Counted from the stretch's first letter, positions 26,411 through 35,768 are shown. The stretch is 64,000 bases of DNA from Clostridia bacterium (GCA_017439715.1 JAFSIR010000011.1:1-64000); one strand, 5' to 3'. Numbers and translations are program-made. Notes: generated from the sequence alone by a model not told the origin.

Positions 26411-27484
26411 ATGGATAACAGAAGCAGTATTCTTCAAGTGCAAAATATTGTAAAGCGGTTTGGCGATGTAACGGTGCTCGATCATCTGAATCTGAGTGTT
26501 GATCGGGGCGAATTTGTTACGCTTTTAGGCGCATCCGGCTGCGGGAAAACCACGCTGCTGCGCATCATTGCGGGGTTGGAAACGCCGGATGAGGGCACAG
26601 TTCTTCTTTCCGGCCAGGATGTGACCGATTGGGCGCCCAACAAGCGCAATGTGAACACTGTATTTCAAAACTATGCCTTATTCCCGCATATGAATGTAGA
26701 AGCCAATGTGGGATACGGGCTCAGGCTGAAAAAAATGGCACGCCCGCAGATCCAGAAAACCGTGAGTGAGGCGCTGGCCCTTGTGCAGCTGCCCGGCTAT
26801 GAAAAGCGGCACCCGCAGGAGCTTAGCGGCGGGCAGCGGCAGCGCGTGGCCATTGCCCGCGCCATTGTGAACAGCCCGGATGTGCTGCTGCTGGATGAGC
26901 CGCTCGGCGCGCTCGATCTTCAGCTGCGCCGCCAAATGCAGATTGAGCTCAAACGCCTGCAAAAACAGCTTGGCATAACGTTTATTTATATCACCCATGA
27001 TCAGGAAGAAGCGATCAATATGTCTGATAGGATCGCGGTGATGTATGGCGGCACCTTTGCGCAAACGGGCACGCCTGCGCAGATCTATGACGAGCCGATT
27101 AATGATTATGTGGCCACCTTTGTGGGCAATTCCAACATCATCCGCGGCGTGGCCGAAGCAGCGGATGGATCGTATATCAAAGCTTCCCTGCCCGGCGGCA
27201 CGCTTTTGGCCCGCAAAGGCGCGGTGCAGGCGGCAGCAGGCGCGGATGTGCTTATCGCTGTGCGCAGCGAGAATATTGACCTTTTGCCCCCCGAAGAAGC
27301 AGGGCTGCCCGCCGAGGTGCGCGAGGTTGCCTTTGGCGGCGGCATGCAGCGCATCACGCTGCTGCTGCAGGATAACAGCGAGATCGTTGCTTCCCGCCAT
27401 GGGATCGATTCCGGCCTGCAGGCGGGCGACCGCGTTAGCGTTTACTGGGATAAAGACAAAGCGATCGCGGTGCAGAAAGCATGA
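26411..27484 (+). CDS. potA: Spermidine/putrescine ABC transporter ATP-binding protein
   Basis: A 357-residue PotA. Walker [10 protein letters not shown], signature [14 protein letters not shown], Walker [13 protein letters not shown] and the switch [12 protein letters not shown]. The C-terminal TOBE-type domain (from about 280) binds regulatory ligands in this family. ATG at 26411 is used because the upstream TTG would leave no RBS. Its stop overlaps potB by 4 nt. The order A-B-C-D is the standard polyamine importer arrangement. Confidence 0.95.
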   Translation: MDNRSSILQVQNIVKRFGDVTVLDHLNLSVDRGEFVTLLGASGCGKTTLLRIIAGLETPDEGTVLLSGQDVTDWAPNKRNVNTVFQNYALFPHMNVEANVGYGLRLKKMARPQIQKTVSEALALVQLPGYEKRHPQELSGGQRQRVAIARAIVNSPDVLLLDEPLGALDLQLRRQMQIELKRLQKQLGITFIYITHDQEEAINMSDRIAVMYGGTFAQTGTPAQIYDEPINDYVATFVGNSNIIRGVAEAADGSYIKASLPGGTLLARKGAVQAAAGADVLIAVRSENIDLLPPEEAGLPAEVREVAFGGGMQRITLLLQDNSEIVASRHGIDSGLQAGDRVSVYWDKDKAIAVQKA

Positions 27485-28344
27485 AAAAACGGTTTTTGAA
27501 AAAGCCGGGAGCCGGTATAGCCGCTGTGCCGCTGTGGATGTTCACATTGGTGTTTGTGGCCGGGCCCATGGTGTATATGCTCATCCTGAGCTTTTTAACG
27601 CGCGACCCGAGCTGGGGCGTTGTGAACGAGTTCACGCTGGATAATTATGCCAAGATCTTAAACCCGGTGTATGCTGGCACGTATCTTTCCAGCCTCAAGC
27701 TGGCGCTGTCCACCACGGCGATTACGCTGGTGATCGGATATCCGTTCGGATATTTTATGGCGCGGCTGAGTGAAAAATGGAAAAAGCGGCTGATGATGCT
27801 TGTGGTTGTTCCGTTCTGGACCAATGCGCTGGTGCGCATGTACGGATGGATCATCATTTTCCGCAGCAACGGGCTGCTGGATAAGCTGCTGATGGGGCTG
27901 GGAGTAACCGATGCGCCGCTGCGCTTGCTATATACCTATCCCGCTGTGCTGGTGGGCATGGTATACGCGCTGCTGCCGTTCATGATCCTGTCGGTTTATT
28001 CCAGCGTTGAAAAAATGGATTGGTCGCTTGTGGAAGCGGCTCGTGATCTGGGGGCGAGCAAGGCCCGTGCGTTCTGGACGGTTACGGCCAAACTCACGCT
28101 GCCCGGTGTGCTTTCCGGCGTGATTCTTACGTTTATCCCCTCCATGGGCCTGTTCTTTATTGCCGATGTGTTGGGCGGCGGTAAGTTTATGCTGGTAGGC
28201 AACCTGATCCGTGACCAGTTGTTCAGTGCGCGTGACTGGCCGTTTGCCGCGGCGCTGGCCGTGATCCTAACGCTGCTGACAACGCTGTTCCTGTGGTTGT
28301 ATCGCAAGATCACCCATGTGCGTGATTTGGAGGGGATCCTATGA
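27481..28344 (+). CDS. potB: Spermidine/putrescine ABC transporter permease
   Basis: A 287-residue permease with six hydrophobic segments and the EAA loop ([17 protein letters not shown], about residue 180) that docks on PotA. It opens with a basic N-terminus and a long extracytoplasmic loop holding the FLTRDPSWG segment usual in PotB. It overlaps potA and potC by 4 nt each. Confidence 0.94.
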   Translation: MKKRFLKKPGAGIAAVPLWMFTLVFVAGPMVYMLILSFLTRDPSWGVVNEFTLDNYAKILNPVYAGTYLSSLKLALSTTAITLVIGYPFGYFMARLSEKWKKRLMMLVVVPFWTNALVRMYGWIIIFRSNGLLDKLLMGLGVTDAPLRLLYTYPAVLVGMVYALLPFMILSVYSSVEKMDWSLVEAARDLGASKARAFWTVTAKLTLPGVLSGVILTFIPSMGLFFIADVLGGGKFMLVGNLIRDQLFSARDWPFAAALAVILTLLTTLFLWLYRKITHVRDLEGIL

Positions 28345-29120
28345 AGAAGAAAGCTTCTGTTTTCCCCAAGATCTATCTGGGCGTGATCCTGGCGCTTACG
28401 TATGTGCCTATCATTATCGTAATCATCTATTCGTTCAACGCCTCTAAAAGTGCAACGGCATGGGGCGGCTGGTCGCTTGATTGGTATGCAAAGCTGTTCA
28501 GAAATGCAGATCTGTTCGACGCGCTGAAAAACAGCGTGGTGCTGGCACTGATGAGTTCATTGGCGGCCGGCGTGATCGGCACGGCGGGAGCTGTTGGCAT
28601 GGCGCGGTGCAAAAGCCGGCTGGCCGGCGCAGTGGAATATGTTTCCACCCTCCCCATCATGATACCGGAGATCATCCTGGGCATGGTATTCATGGCGTTT
28701 TTCACCCTGCTGGGGCTGAAATTCGGCATGCTCACGCTGTTTTTAGGGCATACATCGTTCTGTATCCCCTATGTGTACATGATCGTGAAAGCGCGGCTGG
28801 TGGGGCTGGATAAATCGCTGCCCGAAGCGGCGCGCGATCTGGGCGCAAGCGGCTTCCGCGCGTTTTGGGATGTCACGCTGCCGCTGATCATGCCGGGCAT
28901 TTTGAGCGGCATGCTGCTGGCGTTCGCCATGTCGCTGGACGATGTGGTGATCAGCATTTTCGTTACCGGCGCCCGAACGGTGACGCTGCCGGTAAAAATC
29001 TACACGCAGATCAAAACGGGAATCACACCGGAGATCAACGCCCTGTGCACGCTGATGCTGCTGGCCACGTTCGTGCTGGTAACGCTTTCGGGTATATTGG
29101 GCAAAAAACGAAATTCATGA
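28341..29120 (+). CDS. potC: Spermidine/putrescine ABC transporter permease
   Basis: A 259-residue permease with six hydrophobic segments and the EAA loop [17 protein letters not shown]. The segment SLDDVVISIFVTGARTVTLPVKIY is a hallmark of PotC. It overlaps potB by 4 nt and is followed after about 45 nt by potD. Confidence 0.94.
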   Translation: MKKKASVFPKIYLGVILALTYVPIIIVIIYSFNASKSATAWGGWSLDWYAKLFRNADLFDALKNSVVLALMSSLAAGVIGTAGAVGMARCKSRLAGAVEYVSTLPIMIPEIILGMVFMAFFTLLGLKFGMLTLFLGHTSFCIPYVYMIVKARLVGLDKSLPEAARDLGASGFRAFWDVTLPLIMPGILSGMLLAFAMSLDDVVISIFVTGARTVTLPVKIYTQIKTGITPEINALCTLMLLATFVLVTLSGILGKKRNS

Positions 29121-29166
29121 GCGCAGCTCAATGAATAAACAATTCCATATAAGGAGGCGTAAAACA

Positions 29167-30216
29167 ATGAAAAAATGGTTGTGTATTGCTTTGGCGCTGG
29201 TCCTGTGCGTGCTGCCGCTGGCCGGCTGCGGCGCCCAGGCCGAAAAGGAAGAACTGATCGTGTATACATGGACCGGTTATATCCCGGACGATGTGATCCA
29301 GGCGTTTGAAGAAGAAACGGGGATCAACGTGATCTACAACAGCTTTGAGACCAACGAAGAAATGCTTGCAAAGCTGGAAAACACCAACGGCGGCGAGTAT
29401 GACCTGGTGCTGGCGTCTGACTATATTATCAAGCTTGCGGGCGACAAAGGCCTGATCGGTGAGCTGGATAAAGAACAGATCCCCAACCTGAAAAACATTG
29501 ATCCGCTGTACCAGGGCTTCTTCTATGACCCCGAAAATAAACTGACTGTTCCGTATGCGCCCGGCATTCCGCTGATCGTGTACGATCCGAGCCGCGTTTC
29601 CTGCGAGATCACCGGTTACAGCTCTCTGTGGGATCCTTCGCTCAAAGACAGCATTGCTGTGATGGACAGCACCCGCGTGATCAACGGCTTTGCACTCAAA
29701 ACACTGGGCGAATCCTTCAACACGGAAGACCTTGACAAGATCCGTCAAGCGGGCGACAAGCTGCTTACCCTGGCGCCGAACATCCGCCTGCTGAGCGTGG
29801 ATCAGACGCACGAATACCTGCTCAACGAAGAAGTCAGCGTTGCGCTGCTGTTCACTTCTCAGGTGGCGCTGGCCCTGCAGGGCAACCCGAACCTGAAGGT
29901 TGTGTACCCCACCGAAGGCCTCGGCTTTGGTGTGGATGCCATGTTCGTGCCGTCGCAGGCTCCGAATGCAGACAATGCGTATGCGTTCCTTAACTATATC
30001 CTTGATGGTAAAGTGGGCGCCCACATCTCCGAGCAGATCCTCTACCTGTGCCCGAACCAGGCCGCGTATGAGTTCCTGCCCGAAGCGTTTGCCGACAGCC
30101 TGAAGATCACCGGTTCTGACATCCCCAACGGCGAATTTATCATGGACGTCAGCGCTGATGCTGCAGAACTGCATAACCAGATCTACACGGCGTTTAAAGC
30201 GGCTTGCGGCCAATAA
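29167..30216 (+). CDS. potD: Spermidine/putrescine-binding lipoprotein
   Basis: A 349-residue lipoprotein: the ATG at 29167 follows AAGGAGG; the lipobox LAGC puts the acylated Cys at 21. The mature protein begins with LIVYTWTGYIPDDVIQAFEEETGI, the PotD/PotF signature, and continues with YDLVLASDYII. It captures spermidine or putrescine for PotABC. Putting the binding protein last is usual. A terminator lies just after the stop. Confidence 0.95.
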   Translation: MKKWLCIALALVLCVLPLAGCGAQAEKEELIVYTWTGYIPDDVIQAFEEETGINVIYNSFETNEEMLAKLENTNGGEYDLVLASDYIIKLAGDKGLIGELDKEQIPNLKNIDPLYQGFFYDPENKLTVPYAPGIPLIVYDPSRVSCEITGYSSLWDPSLKDSIAVMDSTRVINGFALKTLGESFNTEDLDKIRQAGDKLLTLAPNIRLLSVDQTHEYLLNEEVSVALLFTSQVALALQGNPNLKVVYPTEGLGFGVDAMFVPSQAPNADNAYAFLNYILDGKVGAHISEQILYLCPNQAAYEFLPEAFADSLKITGSDIPNGEFIMDVSADAAELHNQIYTAFKAACGQ

Positions 30217-30227
30217 CAATCAAAACC

Positions 30228-30257
30228 AAAAAAGGCCCCTTGAAGGGGCCTTTTTTT
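30228..30257. terminator. Bidirectional terminator between potD and the aldo/keto reductase gene
   Basis: AAAAAAGGCCCCT / AGGGGCCTTTTTT stem with a TGA loop; T-runs on both strands. Confidence 0.9.
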
Positions 30258-30263
30258 ATGCGG

Positions 30264-31406
30264 TCAGTTTTCAAACATGGCGGCGGCTTTGGCCATATTT
30301 TCAATCACCGGCACGCCAAACGGGCAGCGGCTTTCGCAGCTGCCGCAGGACAGGCACTCGCTGCCCTTATGCGCAAGCGTTAAATAGTGGGACTGCACAC
30401 TGGGGTCTACCGTGTCCGGATTGAGCAAAGCAATATCCAAATACTTGTTCACGGCAGCGATATCGATATCCACCGGGCAGGGCTGGCAATGGTTGCAATA
30501 CACACAATGGCCGCGGAAATCATTGCGCACGGTCTGCAGGATATCGGTATAATCCCGCTCTTCATCAGACATGGAAAGATATTGGAGCGCATGGCGCACC
30601 TCATCAGCTGTTTTGCAGCCAACCAGCGCGCTGGCAACCGCCGGGCGGGAGAGCGCATAATGGATGCACTGCGCCACCGTCATCGGCTTGGCAAACGGAG
30701 TATGCTCAGCCGAGATCAGCTTGCCGCCGCCCAGGGATTTCATCACCGTGATGCCCACGCCCCGCTGCTCGCACAACCTATACAGTGCCGCACGCGATTG
30801 ATCTATCCCGCGGAACATCTCTGCGCCAAAGTTTTTATCAATATAGTCCATGGAAGCTTCGCTGGAAGGCAGCATGTCAAACGCAGGGTTGATGCTGAAC
30901 ATCATCATATCGGGCATCCCTGTTTCGATCACACGCATGCCGATCTCCGGATGATGGCAGCTAAAACCGATGTGATGCACCTTGCCTTTCGCCTTCAGGT
31001 TAACCAGATAATCCGCCAACCCCGTTTCAAACACAGCGCGGAACGCGCTGTCGGAATCAATAAAGAACAACATGCCAAAATCAATATATCCAAACAGATT
31101 CAGCAGCTCTTCAAAATAGCGTTTGGCAATAGCCGGATCACGGCTGATATCATATTTTTTATTGATATTGGTAGAACAAAAATGCCCCTGAATCATTATC
31201 TGTTCGCGCCGATCGCCGATTGCACGGGCAATGTTGGTGCGCACCTCCGTGCCCGGCATAAACAGATCCAAAATATTCACGCCGTTTTCCATCGCACAGT
31301 CAACGGTTTCCTTCACCTGTTCATACGGCTTTCCATCCAGATACTCGCAGCCAAGGCCGATCACACTTACTTTTTTCCCGGTATTTCCCAGTTCACGATA
31401 CAACAA
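30264..31406 (-). CDS. Aldo/keto reductase fused to a 4Fe-4S domain
   Basis: A 380-residue protein. Residues 1 to about 270 form an aldo/keto reductase barrel starting LLYRELGNTGKKVSVIGLG; the end is a ferredoxin-like domain with CVYCNHCQPC and CLSCGSCESRC motifs. This fusion is common in anaerobic Bacillota and its substrate is unknown. The start is placed on a TTG (31406; a second TTG follows at 31403), because AAAGGGG lies about 8 nt upstream and homologues begin at this point. A single-gene unit with a candidate promoter (TTGACA, 18 nt, TAGAGT, at 31461-31432 on the minus strand). Confidence 0.92.
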   Translation of the reverse strand: MLYRELGNTGKKVSVIGLGCEYLDGKPYEQVKETVDCAMENGVNILDLFMPGTEVRTNIARAIGDRREQIMIQGHFCSTNINKKYDISRDPAIAKRYFEELLNLFGYIDFGMLFFIDSDSAFRAVFETGLADYLVNLKAKGKVHHIGFSCHHPEIGMRVIETGMPDMMMFSINPAFDMLPSSEASMDYIDKNFGAEMFRGIDQSRAALYRLCEQRGVGITVMKSLGGGKLISAEHTPFAKPMTVAQCIHYALSRPAVASALVGCKTADEVRHALQYLSMSDEERDYTDILQTVRNDFRGHCVYCNHCQPCPVDIDIAAVNKYLDIALLNPDTVDPSVQSHYLTLAHKGSECLSCGSCESRCPFGVPVIENMAKAAAMFEN

Positions 31407-31431
31407 CTTATTCGTCCCCTTTCTATTCCAT

Positions 31432-31461
31432 ACTCTATCAACCACGGGCCGCAGCTGTCAA
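31432..31461 (-). promoter_or_regulatory. Candidate promoter of the aldo/keto reductase gene
   Basis: On the minus strand TTGACA (31461-31456), 18-nt spacer, TAGAGT (31437-31432). The -10 is imperfect. Confidence 0.5.
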
Positions 31462-31490
31462 TGGACAATCCAGGCACACGTTTTTTTGTA

Positions 31491-31519
31491 TTGTCTGCCG
31501 CCTTGTTTTACTTTATAAT
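31491..31519 (+). promoter_or_regulatory. Promoter of the HAD phosphatase gene
   Basis: TTGTCT (31491-31496), 17-nt spacer, TATAAT (31514-31519). Confidence 0.8.
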
Positions 31520-31554
31520 CAAATACAGCAATCTACAACCATAGGGTAGTACGA

Positions 31555-32184
31555 ATGACAACGTATGTATTTGATTTTGATGGTACGCTGGTAGATTCCA
31601 TGCCGGTTTTTGTACAGGCAATGGTCACCATGTTTGAAGAAAGCGGGTTGGCCATGCCGGATGATTTTGTAAAGAAGATCACGCCTCTCGGGTATAAAGG
31701 CACGGCGGCCTATGCTGCCTCTTGCGGATTCACCGGTTCGATTGATGGGTTTGTGCAAAGGGCTTCGGCGCTGACCATCCCCGCGTATCACCACACCATC
31801 CCGCTTAAAGACGGCGTAAGGGAAGCGCTGTGTGCACTGCACGAACGGGGCGACAGGCTCAATATCCTCACTGCCAGCCCGCATTCGGTGCTGGACGTGT
31901 GCTTAAAACGCCTGGGCGTGTATGATTGGTTTGAGCACGTTTGGAGCTGCGAAGATTTTTCATTGACCAAGGCGGATGTGCCGCTGTATCACGCCGTGGC
32001 GAACGCGCTGGGCGTGCCGATCGGGGCCTGCGTGTTCATTGATGACAATATTGGTTCCATCACCACCGCCAAACGCGCCGGCATGACAGCCGTTGGCGTG
32101 TTCGATGCTTCTTCTGAAGATCTTGTTGCGGAAATGAAGGCCGCAGCAGACCGATATATCTATTCTCTAACCGAACTTTTGTAG
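31555..32184 (+). CDS. HAD-family phosphatase
   Basis: A 209-residue haloacid dehalogenase-type hydrolase. Motif I is DFDGTLVDS at the N-terminus, motif II is in NILTAS (about residue 104), and motif III/IV is FIDDNIGSITTAKRAG. The cap insertion after motif I marks it as a subclass I, phosphoglycolate phosphatase-like enzyme. Its substrate is unknown; the sugar isomerase/epimerase gene 12 nt downstream suggests a sugar phosphate. Confidence 0.9.
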   Translation: MTTYVFDFDGTLVDSMPVFVQAMVTMFEESGLAMPDDFVKKITPLGYKGTAAYAASCGFTGSIDGFVQRASALTIPAYHHTIPLKDGVREALCALHERGDRLNILTASPHSVLDVCLKRLGVYDWFEHVWSCEDFSLTKADVPLYHAVANALGVPIGACVFIDDNIGSITTAKRAGMTAVGVFDASSEDLVAEMKAAADRYIYSLTELL

Positions 32185-32196
32185 GAGGATTTTTAA

Positions 32197-33042
32197 ATGA
32201 AGCTTTCCCTTGAAGTACATGTTATGCGCGAACGCTATGGCGATGCCAAAGCCATTGAAATGCTGCACAAAGCCGGCTTTGACGCGGTGGACTATTCGTT
32301 CTATTACCTGAAAAAATCTCCGAACCGCGATGCGATCATCGGCAACGGTTATCTTGAGCACGCCCATCAAGTGCGCCGCCTGCTCGATGAAAAGGGCATG
32401 GTGTGCAATCAGGCGCACGCGCCCTTTGATATGACGCGCGATGACGCCATGGATGAAAGCAATGAAAACTTCCTTGAGATCGTGCATGCCATGGAAGCGG
32501 CAGCCATCATGGGCGCCCCGATGATCGTGGTGCACGCACCTACGGCGGATATCGATTATGATATTGAATACTATCGTTCTCTGGAGCCTTACTGCAAACG
32601 GTTCGGCATCAAGGTTGCTGTGGAAAACCTGTTCCTGCGCCCCAACTTTACCAGCCGCCTTGGCACGCCGGACGAGCTGAACCAGGTGCTCGCCGCGCTT
32701 GATCCCGCGCATTTCTGCGCCTGTCTCGACGTGGGCCATGCCCAGCTGACCTATCGCGACCCCGCCGGCTTCATTGCCGGTGTGCTGCCCGGCCGCATCG
32801 AGTGTTTCCACATTCAGGATAACGATCTTGAGAGCGATAGCCACCTGCTGCCCTATCTTGCCAAAATGGATTGGGACAGCATTATCAGCAGCATCGCTGC
32901 CATCGGCTTTAACCGGGATATCACGTTGGAGCTTGTCGCCTTCCTGCAAAAATTCCCCACGGAGGAAACCATGCAGGCTGCACTGAACCTGTGCGCCAGT
33001 GTTGGCCGCAACATCATCAGCCGTATTGAAGCGGCCCGATAA
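32197..33042 (+). CDS. Sugar phosphate isomerase/epimerase-family TIM-barrel protein
   Basis: A 281-residue xylose-isomerase-like TIM barrel (AP endonuclease 2 superfamily). Metal-site type residues are visible in VVHAP, VENLF, CLDVGHAQL and FHIQDN, in the family order. Such proteins isomerise or epimerise sugars, or cleave related substrates; the specific reaction cannot be read from the sequence. AGGAGG precedes the ATG. It is probably co-transcribed with the HAD gene. Confidence 0.85.
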   Translation: MKLSLEVHVMRERYGDAKAIEMLHKAGFDAVDYSFYYLKKSPNRDAIIGNGYLEHAHQVRRLLDEKGMVCNQAHAPFDMTRDDAMDESNENFLEIVHAMEAAAIMGAPMIVVHAPTADIDYDIEYYRSLEPYCKRFGIKVAVENLFLRPNFTSRLGTPDELNQVLAALDPAHFCACLDVGHAQLTYRDPAGFIAGVLPGRIECFHIQDNDLESDSHLLPYLAKMDWDSIISSIAAIGFNRDITLELVAFLQKFPTEETMQAALNLCASVGRNIISRIEAAR

Positions 33043-33176
33043 CCGATCAAATACGCCTGCCTGTGTTTGCCGCAAAAATCGCGGATGCCAATCCGCGCGG
33101 CATTGCAGCCCTTAAAAGGATGCGGCAAACAAATCAAAAACGCAGTGCGGCGCAAAGCCGGAGAATTGAAAATTGC

Positions 33177-33206
33177 AACAAAAACCACTCGCAAGAGTGG
33201 TTTTTT
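33177..33206 (+). terminator. Terminator after the isomerase/epimerase gene
   Basis: AAAACCACTC / GAGTGGTTTT stem with a GCAA tetraloop and a T-run. Confidence 0.9.
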
Positions 33207-33362
33207 GTTTGGCGAAGCAGAGAGTGCACGGTCAATGGTACTTTATAATTATCCAAAACTTAGTGGGGCGAGCAACAAAACTGCAAGTCGAAAACTCTGC
33301 CGGCATAACAATATATGGGGTGATAAGATTAAATAACGCTCTTTCATATTCTGTTCATTGAT
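33207..33362. other. Gene-free AT-richer stretch
   Basis: Between the terminator and the lipoprotein promoter I see no gene. The short open frames here lack RBS and codon bias. Base composition shifts to AT, continuing into the next gene. Confidence 0.5.
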
Positions 33363-33373
33363 TGTGATATAAT
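33363..33373 (+). promoter_or_regulatory. Extended -10 promoter of the small lipoprotein gene
   Basis: TGTGATATAAT: a TATAAT preceded by TGA. No clear -35. The same 11-mer precedes the lipoprotein gene at 35808. Confidence 0.6.
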
Positions 33374-33420
33374 GGTTTATAATGTTAGCGGCTCAAGCAT
33401 TTTACAAAGGAGTTTATTGT

Positions 33421-33909
33421 ATGAAAAAGTTGATAGCATTGGTTTTCGCTTTGGTATGTGTGTTGTCCGTTGCAGGGTGCGCCTCGAAAACAGACAACGG
33501 TGGACCTCAAAAACCCACCGAAAGCATAATCAGCAATTCCAAACCGAACCAATGGGGTATCGTCTTGGAAGCGGAGAATATAACAGCGAGCGGCTTAACA
33601 ATTGTTTGCAGCCATTCAGGCGGAGAAAATGCGGCCGAATTAAGCACAGGGAGCTATTATGTCATTCAAAAGCTCGAAAATACAGGCTGGATAGATGTTG
33701 AATATGCTCCTCAAGAACACGACATTGCTTGGACTTCTGAGGCATGGATTATTCAAAAGGAAGGCACCACCAAATGGGATGTGAACTGGGAATGGCTTTA
33801 CGGTGAATTGTCTGCCGGCGAATACCGTATCGGTAAAGAGATTATGAATTTCAAAGCCGCCGGTGAGTATGAGACAGAACTGGTTTATGCCGAGTTTGTA
33901 ATCAGGTAA
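33421..33909 (+). CDS. Small lipoprotein with a bacterial Ig-like domain
   Basis: A 162-residue lipoprotein. AAAGGAG lies before the ATG at 33421. The signal ends in VAGC (Cys at 20). The mature part, from WGIVLEAENITASGLTIV to ETELVYAEFVI, resembles the small beta-sandwich domain (Big_14-like) found on many clostridial lipoproteins of unknown role. The pattern YxVIQKLENTGWIDVEY is characteristic. The gene is more AT-rich than its neighbours, which hints at recent acquisition. Single-gene unit with its own promoter and terminator. Confidence 0.8.
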   Translation: MKKLIALVFALVCVLSVAGCASKTDNGGPQKPTESIISNSKPNQWGIVLEAENITASGLTIVCSHSGGENAAELSTGSYYVIQKLENTGWIDVEYAPQEHDIAWTSEAWIIQKEGTTKWDVNWEWLYGELSAGEYRIGKEIMNFKAAGEYETELVYAEFVIR

Positions 33910-33946
33910 ACCAATTTCAATTGGTCGAACAGTAGCGTTCAAACTA

Positions 33947-33984
33947 AGCAGCCGTGCACAAATGCAGGGCTGCTTTTATTTTAC
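33947..33984 (+). terminator. Terminator of the small lipoprotein gene
   Basis: AGCAGCC / GGCTGCT stem, an inner TGCA pairing, then TTTTATTTT. Confidence 0.75.
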
Positions 33985-34060
33985 CTGGAAATCGGATGGC
34001 CGATAAATCAAAGATATGCTTTCCATTAAAAAGAACAGCGATTAACAAATCCAAACAAAA

Positions 34061-34087
34061 CAAAAATGGAGGTTAAAAAACCTCCAT
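34061..34087 (-). terminator. Terminator of tRNA-Ser
   Basis: ATGGAGG / CCTCCAT stem around an A/T-rich loop; on the minus strand a T-run follows. It is 8 nt past the tRNA CCA end. Confidence 0.85.
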
Positions 34088-34094
34088 CGTTGTC

Positions 34095-34187
34095 TGGCGG
34101 AGAAGGAGGGATTCGAACCCTCGAAGGGCTTATGACCCTTACACGATTTCCAATCGTGCGCGCTCGACCGGGCTACGCGACTTCTCC
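34095..34187 (-). tRNA. tRNA-Ser(GGA)
   Basis: The minus strand folds as a class II tRNA of 93 nt including an encoded CCA. The acceptor stem is GGAGAAG/CTTCTCC with discriminator G; the anticodon stem CACGA/TCGTG holds the loop TTGGAAA, anticodon GGA; a long variable arm (AAGGGTCATAAGCCCTT) follows, as expected for serine; the T arm has GGTTCGAATCC. Confidence 0.97.
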
Positions 34188-34224
34188 ATATCGATTTTGG
34201 CTCACAAAACGGAGCAACATGGGA

Positions 34225-34253
34225 AGTATACGCAATATTGCGGAAAAAGTCAA
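34225..34253 (-). promoter_or_regulatory. Promoter of tRNA-Ser
   Basis: On the minus strand TTGACT (34253-34248), 17-nt spacer, TATACT (34230-34225). Confidence 0.9.
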
Positions 34254-34453
34254 GCGAAAAGGCAAAACCCGCGAAAAAGAAAAAGGAAAAAATTTCCGGC
34301 ATAAAAAAGCGGCGGCTGCGGCATTCTATGTGTACGGAAGCAAGGAAGCCGTCCGAAGCCTGAAAAGGCAGGAAAACGGGCGTGATGAGCCGCATCTTTC
34401 GAGGAGATCGTCATTTGCACAGCTCCGTGCCCGGATGGCTTCGGGCGGCCGTG
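34254..34453. other. Gene-free stretch between tRNA-Ser and SRP RNA
   Basis: No supported gene or RNA. The open frames here lack an RBS and run through the tRNA. A purine-rich (AAAAAGAAAAAGG) tract is present. Confidence 0.5.
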
Positions 34454-34486
34454 AAAAAAGGCGGCAGGGTAATCCCTGCCGCCTTT
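34454..34486 (-). terminator. Terminator of the SRP RNA gene
   Basis: AAAGGCGGCAGGG / CCCTGCCGCCTTT 13-bp stem; six T's follow on the minus strand. Confidence 0.92.
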
Positions 34487-34497
34487 ATTTAAATGAA

Positions 34498-34769
34498 TTG
34501 CCACGCACCCTCTGGTTGACAGGCTGCAACCGGCGCCAAAATAACAGGTAGCTCCGGCTCGGCTTTCCCGCGGCACATCAGTGATACCCGCTTAATGCTG
34601 CTCCCGTCAAGGCCTGACATGGTTCACAGGTCACTGTTGCACGGGACCCAACCATCACAGCCCCTTATTATTTCGCTTTCCGACCACAACAAGCCGCGAG
34701 AGGGAATCCAACCCCGCTATAGCGGATTTCGGGTGCAGGGCACCGCTAACTCCCCGTTTGGCGTGGCAA
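34498..34769 (-). ncRNA. ffs: Signal recognition particle RNA, large bacterial type
   Basis: About 272 nt on the minus strand, the size of the Bacillota SRP RNA with an Alu domain. The ends pair (TTGCCACGC with GCGTGGCAA). The 5' part has the Alu-type run ACCCGAAATCCGCTATAGCGGG. The Ffh-binding helix 8 is recognisable: GTCAGG on one side and AGCAGC on the other, with a UGAC (URRC-type) tetraloop replacing the common GGAA. The ends may be off by a few bases. It acts with Ffh in membrane targeting of proteins. Confidence 0.93.
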
Positions 34770-34787
34770 ACGAGTGATCGTGTGTTG

Positions 34788-34817
34788 AATATACCATTTA
34801 TGTATCTGCTTCGTCAA
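34788..34817 (-). promoter_or_regulatory. Promoter of the SRP RNA gene
   Basis: On the minus strand TTGACG (34817-34812), 18-nt spacer, TATATT (34793-34788). The -35 box lies inside the last codons of the queG-like gene. Confidence 0.8.
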
Positions 34818-35709
34818 GGCGCGAAAGCGCCCATTCGGCATACGGAACGCCCTGTTCCCGCAGACGTTCAGCCGCTTCCCTGTGCTCATTTTGGCGTTTT
34901 GCCCCCGCTACCAGCAGCGCCTGCGGCTGCAAAAACTTTTTGCGGGCATAGTTTGGGCCGATCAGGCCAACAGCGGCCTTGCATTTCCCCTCCAGCAGTT
35001 CATCGATGGCAAACGCTTCTTTTGCCGCTGCCTCTATCGGCACCGGCGCAATCCCTTCATTCATCGGGCACACAAGCTGGCAGCGCTCGCAGCCAAGCAG
35101 CCGCTCTACAAACGGGCGCATATCCAATGGCATATCCGCACTGTACAGGTACCGGCGGATGCAGCGGGCCACATCCACCCCGTTTTGTTTAACTGCATCG
35201 GTCGGGCAAGCGGCGGCGCAGCGCCCACAGCCTTCACACGGCGTCACCTCTCCGTCCGCCGACGGGGCAACGCCGGTGATTAGAAGCAGCTGAATGTGCA
35301 CAAAACTGCCCAGAAGCGGATGATAATACAGCCCGTTGCGCCCCAGGCGCCCGCCGGCGCGCAGCGCTGCGGCGCGGGCGGGCAGCGGCGGATGGCACAG
35401 TGCCTGTTCCCCCGTGCGTTCCCAGGCGCGGGCCAAATCGGCCGCCGCATGATACGCTTTTTGGCTTATCAGATAATAGCGGGGCGGCAGCTCACTTTGT
35501 TCAAACGGCGGGCAGGAATAAAACAGAACAGCCAAAGCCGATGCATTGGCCATCAGCGTGCGCGGGGCAGCCACCAGGTCCGGCCGATCAATGCCGGTTA
35601 CGCGATTGCGCGCGTCCTGTTCCCACCGAGTAAACGGATCGGGCCGAACAAAACGCACATCGGAAAACCCATGCTCTTTTGCCAATTCTGTAAACCGACG
35701 CTCCGGCAT
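34798..35709 (-). CDS. QueG-like epoxyqueuosine reductase family protein
   Basis: A 303-residue protein with an N-terminal DUF1730-type domain and a C-terminal double [4Fe-4S] ferredoxin region: CEGCGRCAAAC near residue 175 and CIRR plus CERCQLVC near 200-240. QueG uses cobalamin and two clusters to reduce epoxyqueuosine in tRNA. This one is shorter than E. coli QueG (about 380), lacking the C-terminal repeat region, as in many Clostridia. The ATG at 35709 has GGAGGAGGG upstream. Other queuosine genes are not nearby, so a related reductase role is possible. Confidence 0.85.
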   Translation of the reverse strand: MPERRFTELAKEHGFSDVRFVRPDPFTRWEQDARNRVTGIDRPDLVAAPRTLMANASALAVLFYSCPPFEQSELPPRYYLISQKAYHAAADLARAWERTGEQALCHPPLPARAAALRAGGRLGRNGLYYHPLLGSFVHIQLLLITGVAPSADGEVTPCEGCGRCAAACPTDAVKQNGVDVARCIRRYLYSADMPLDMRPFVERLLGCERCQLVCPMNEGIAPVPIEAAAKEAFAIDELLEGKCKAAVGLIGPNYARKKFLQPQALLVAGAKRQNEHREAAERLREQGVPYAEWALSRLDEADT

Positions 35710-35768
35710 CTTTTGTCCCTCCTCCCTTATGATTGTATCATTAATTCCTCTTCCCATCGATATTTTTG

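Noticed and set aside
33063-33361. Several short overlapping open frames
   Set aside because: They overlap a terminator, have no RBS and lack protein-like composition.
34066-34551. A 161-codon open frame across tRNA-Ser
   Set aside because: It reads through the tRNA gene and two terminators; no RBS or recognisable domain.
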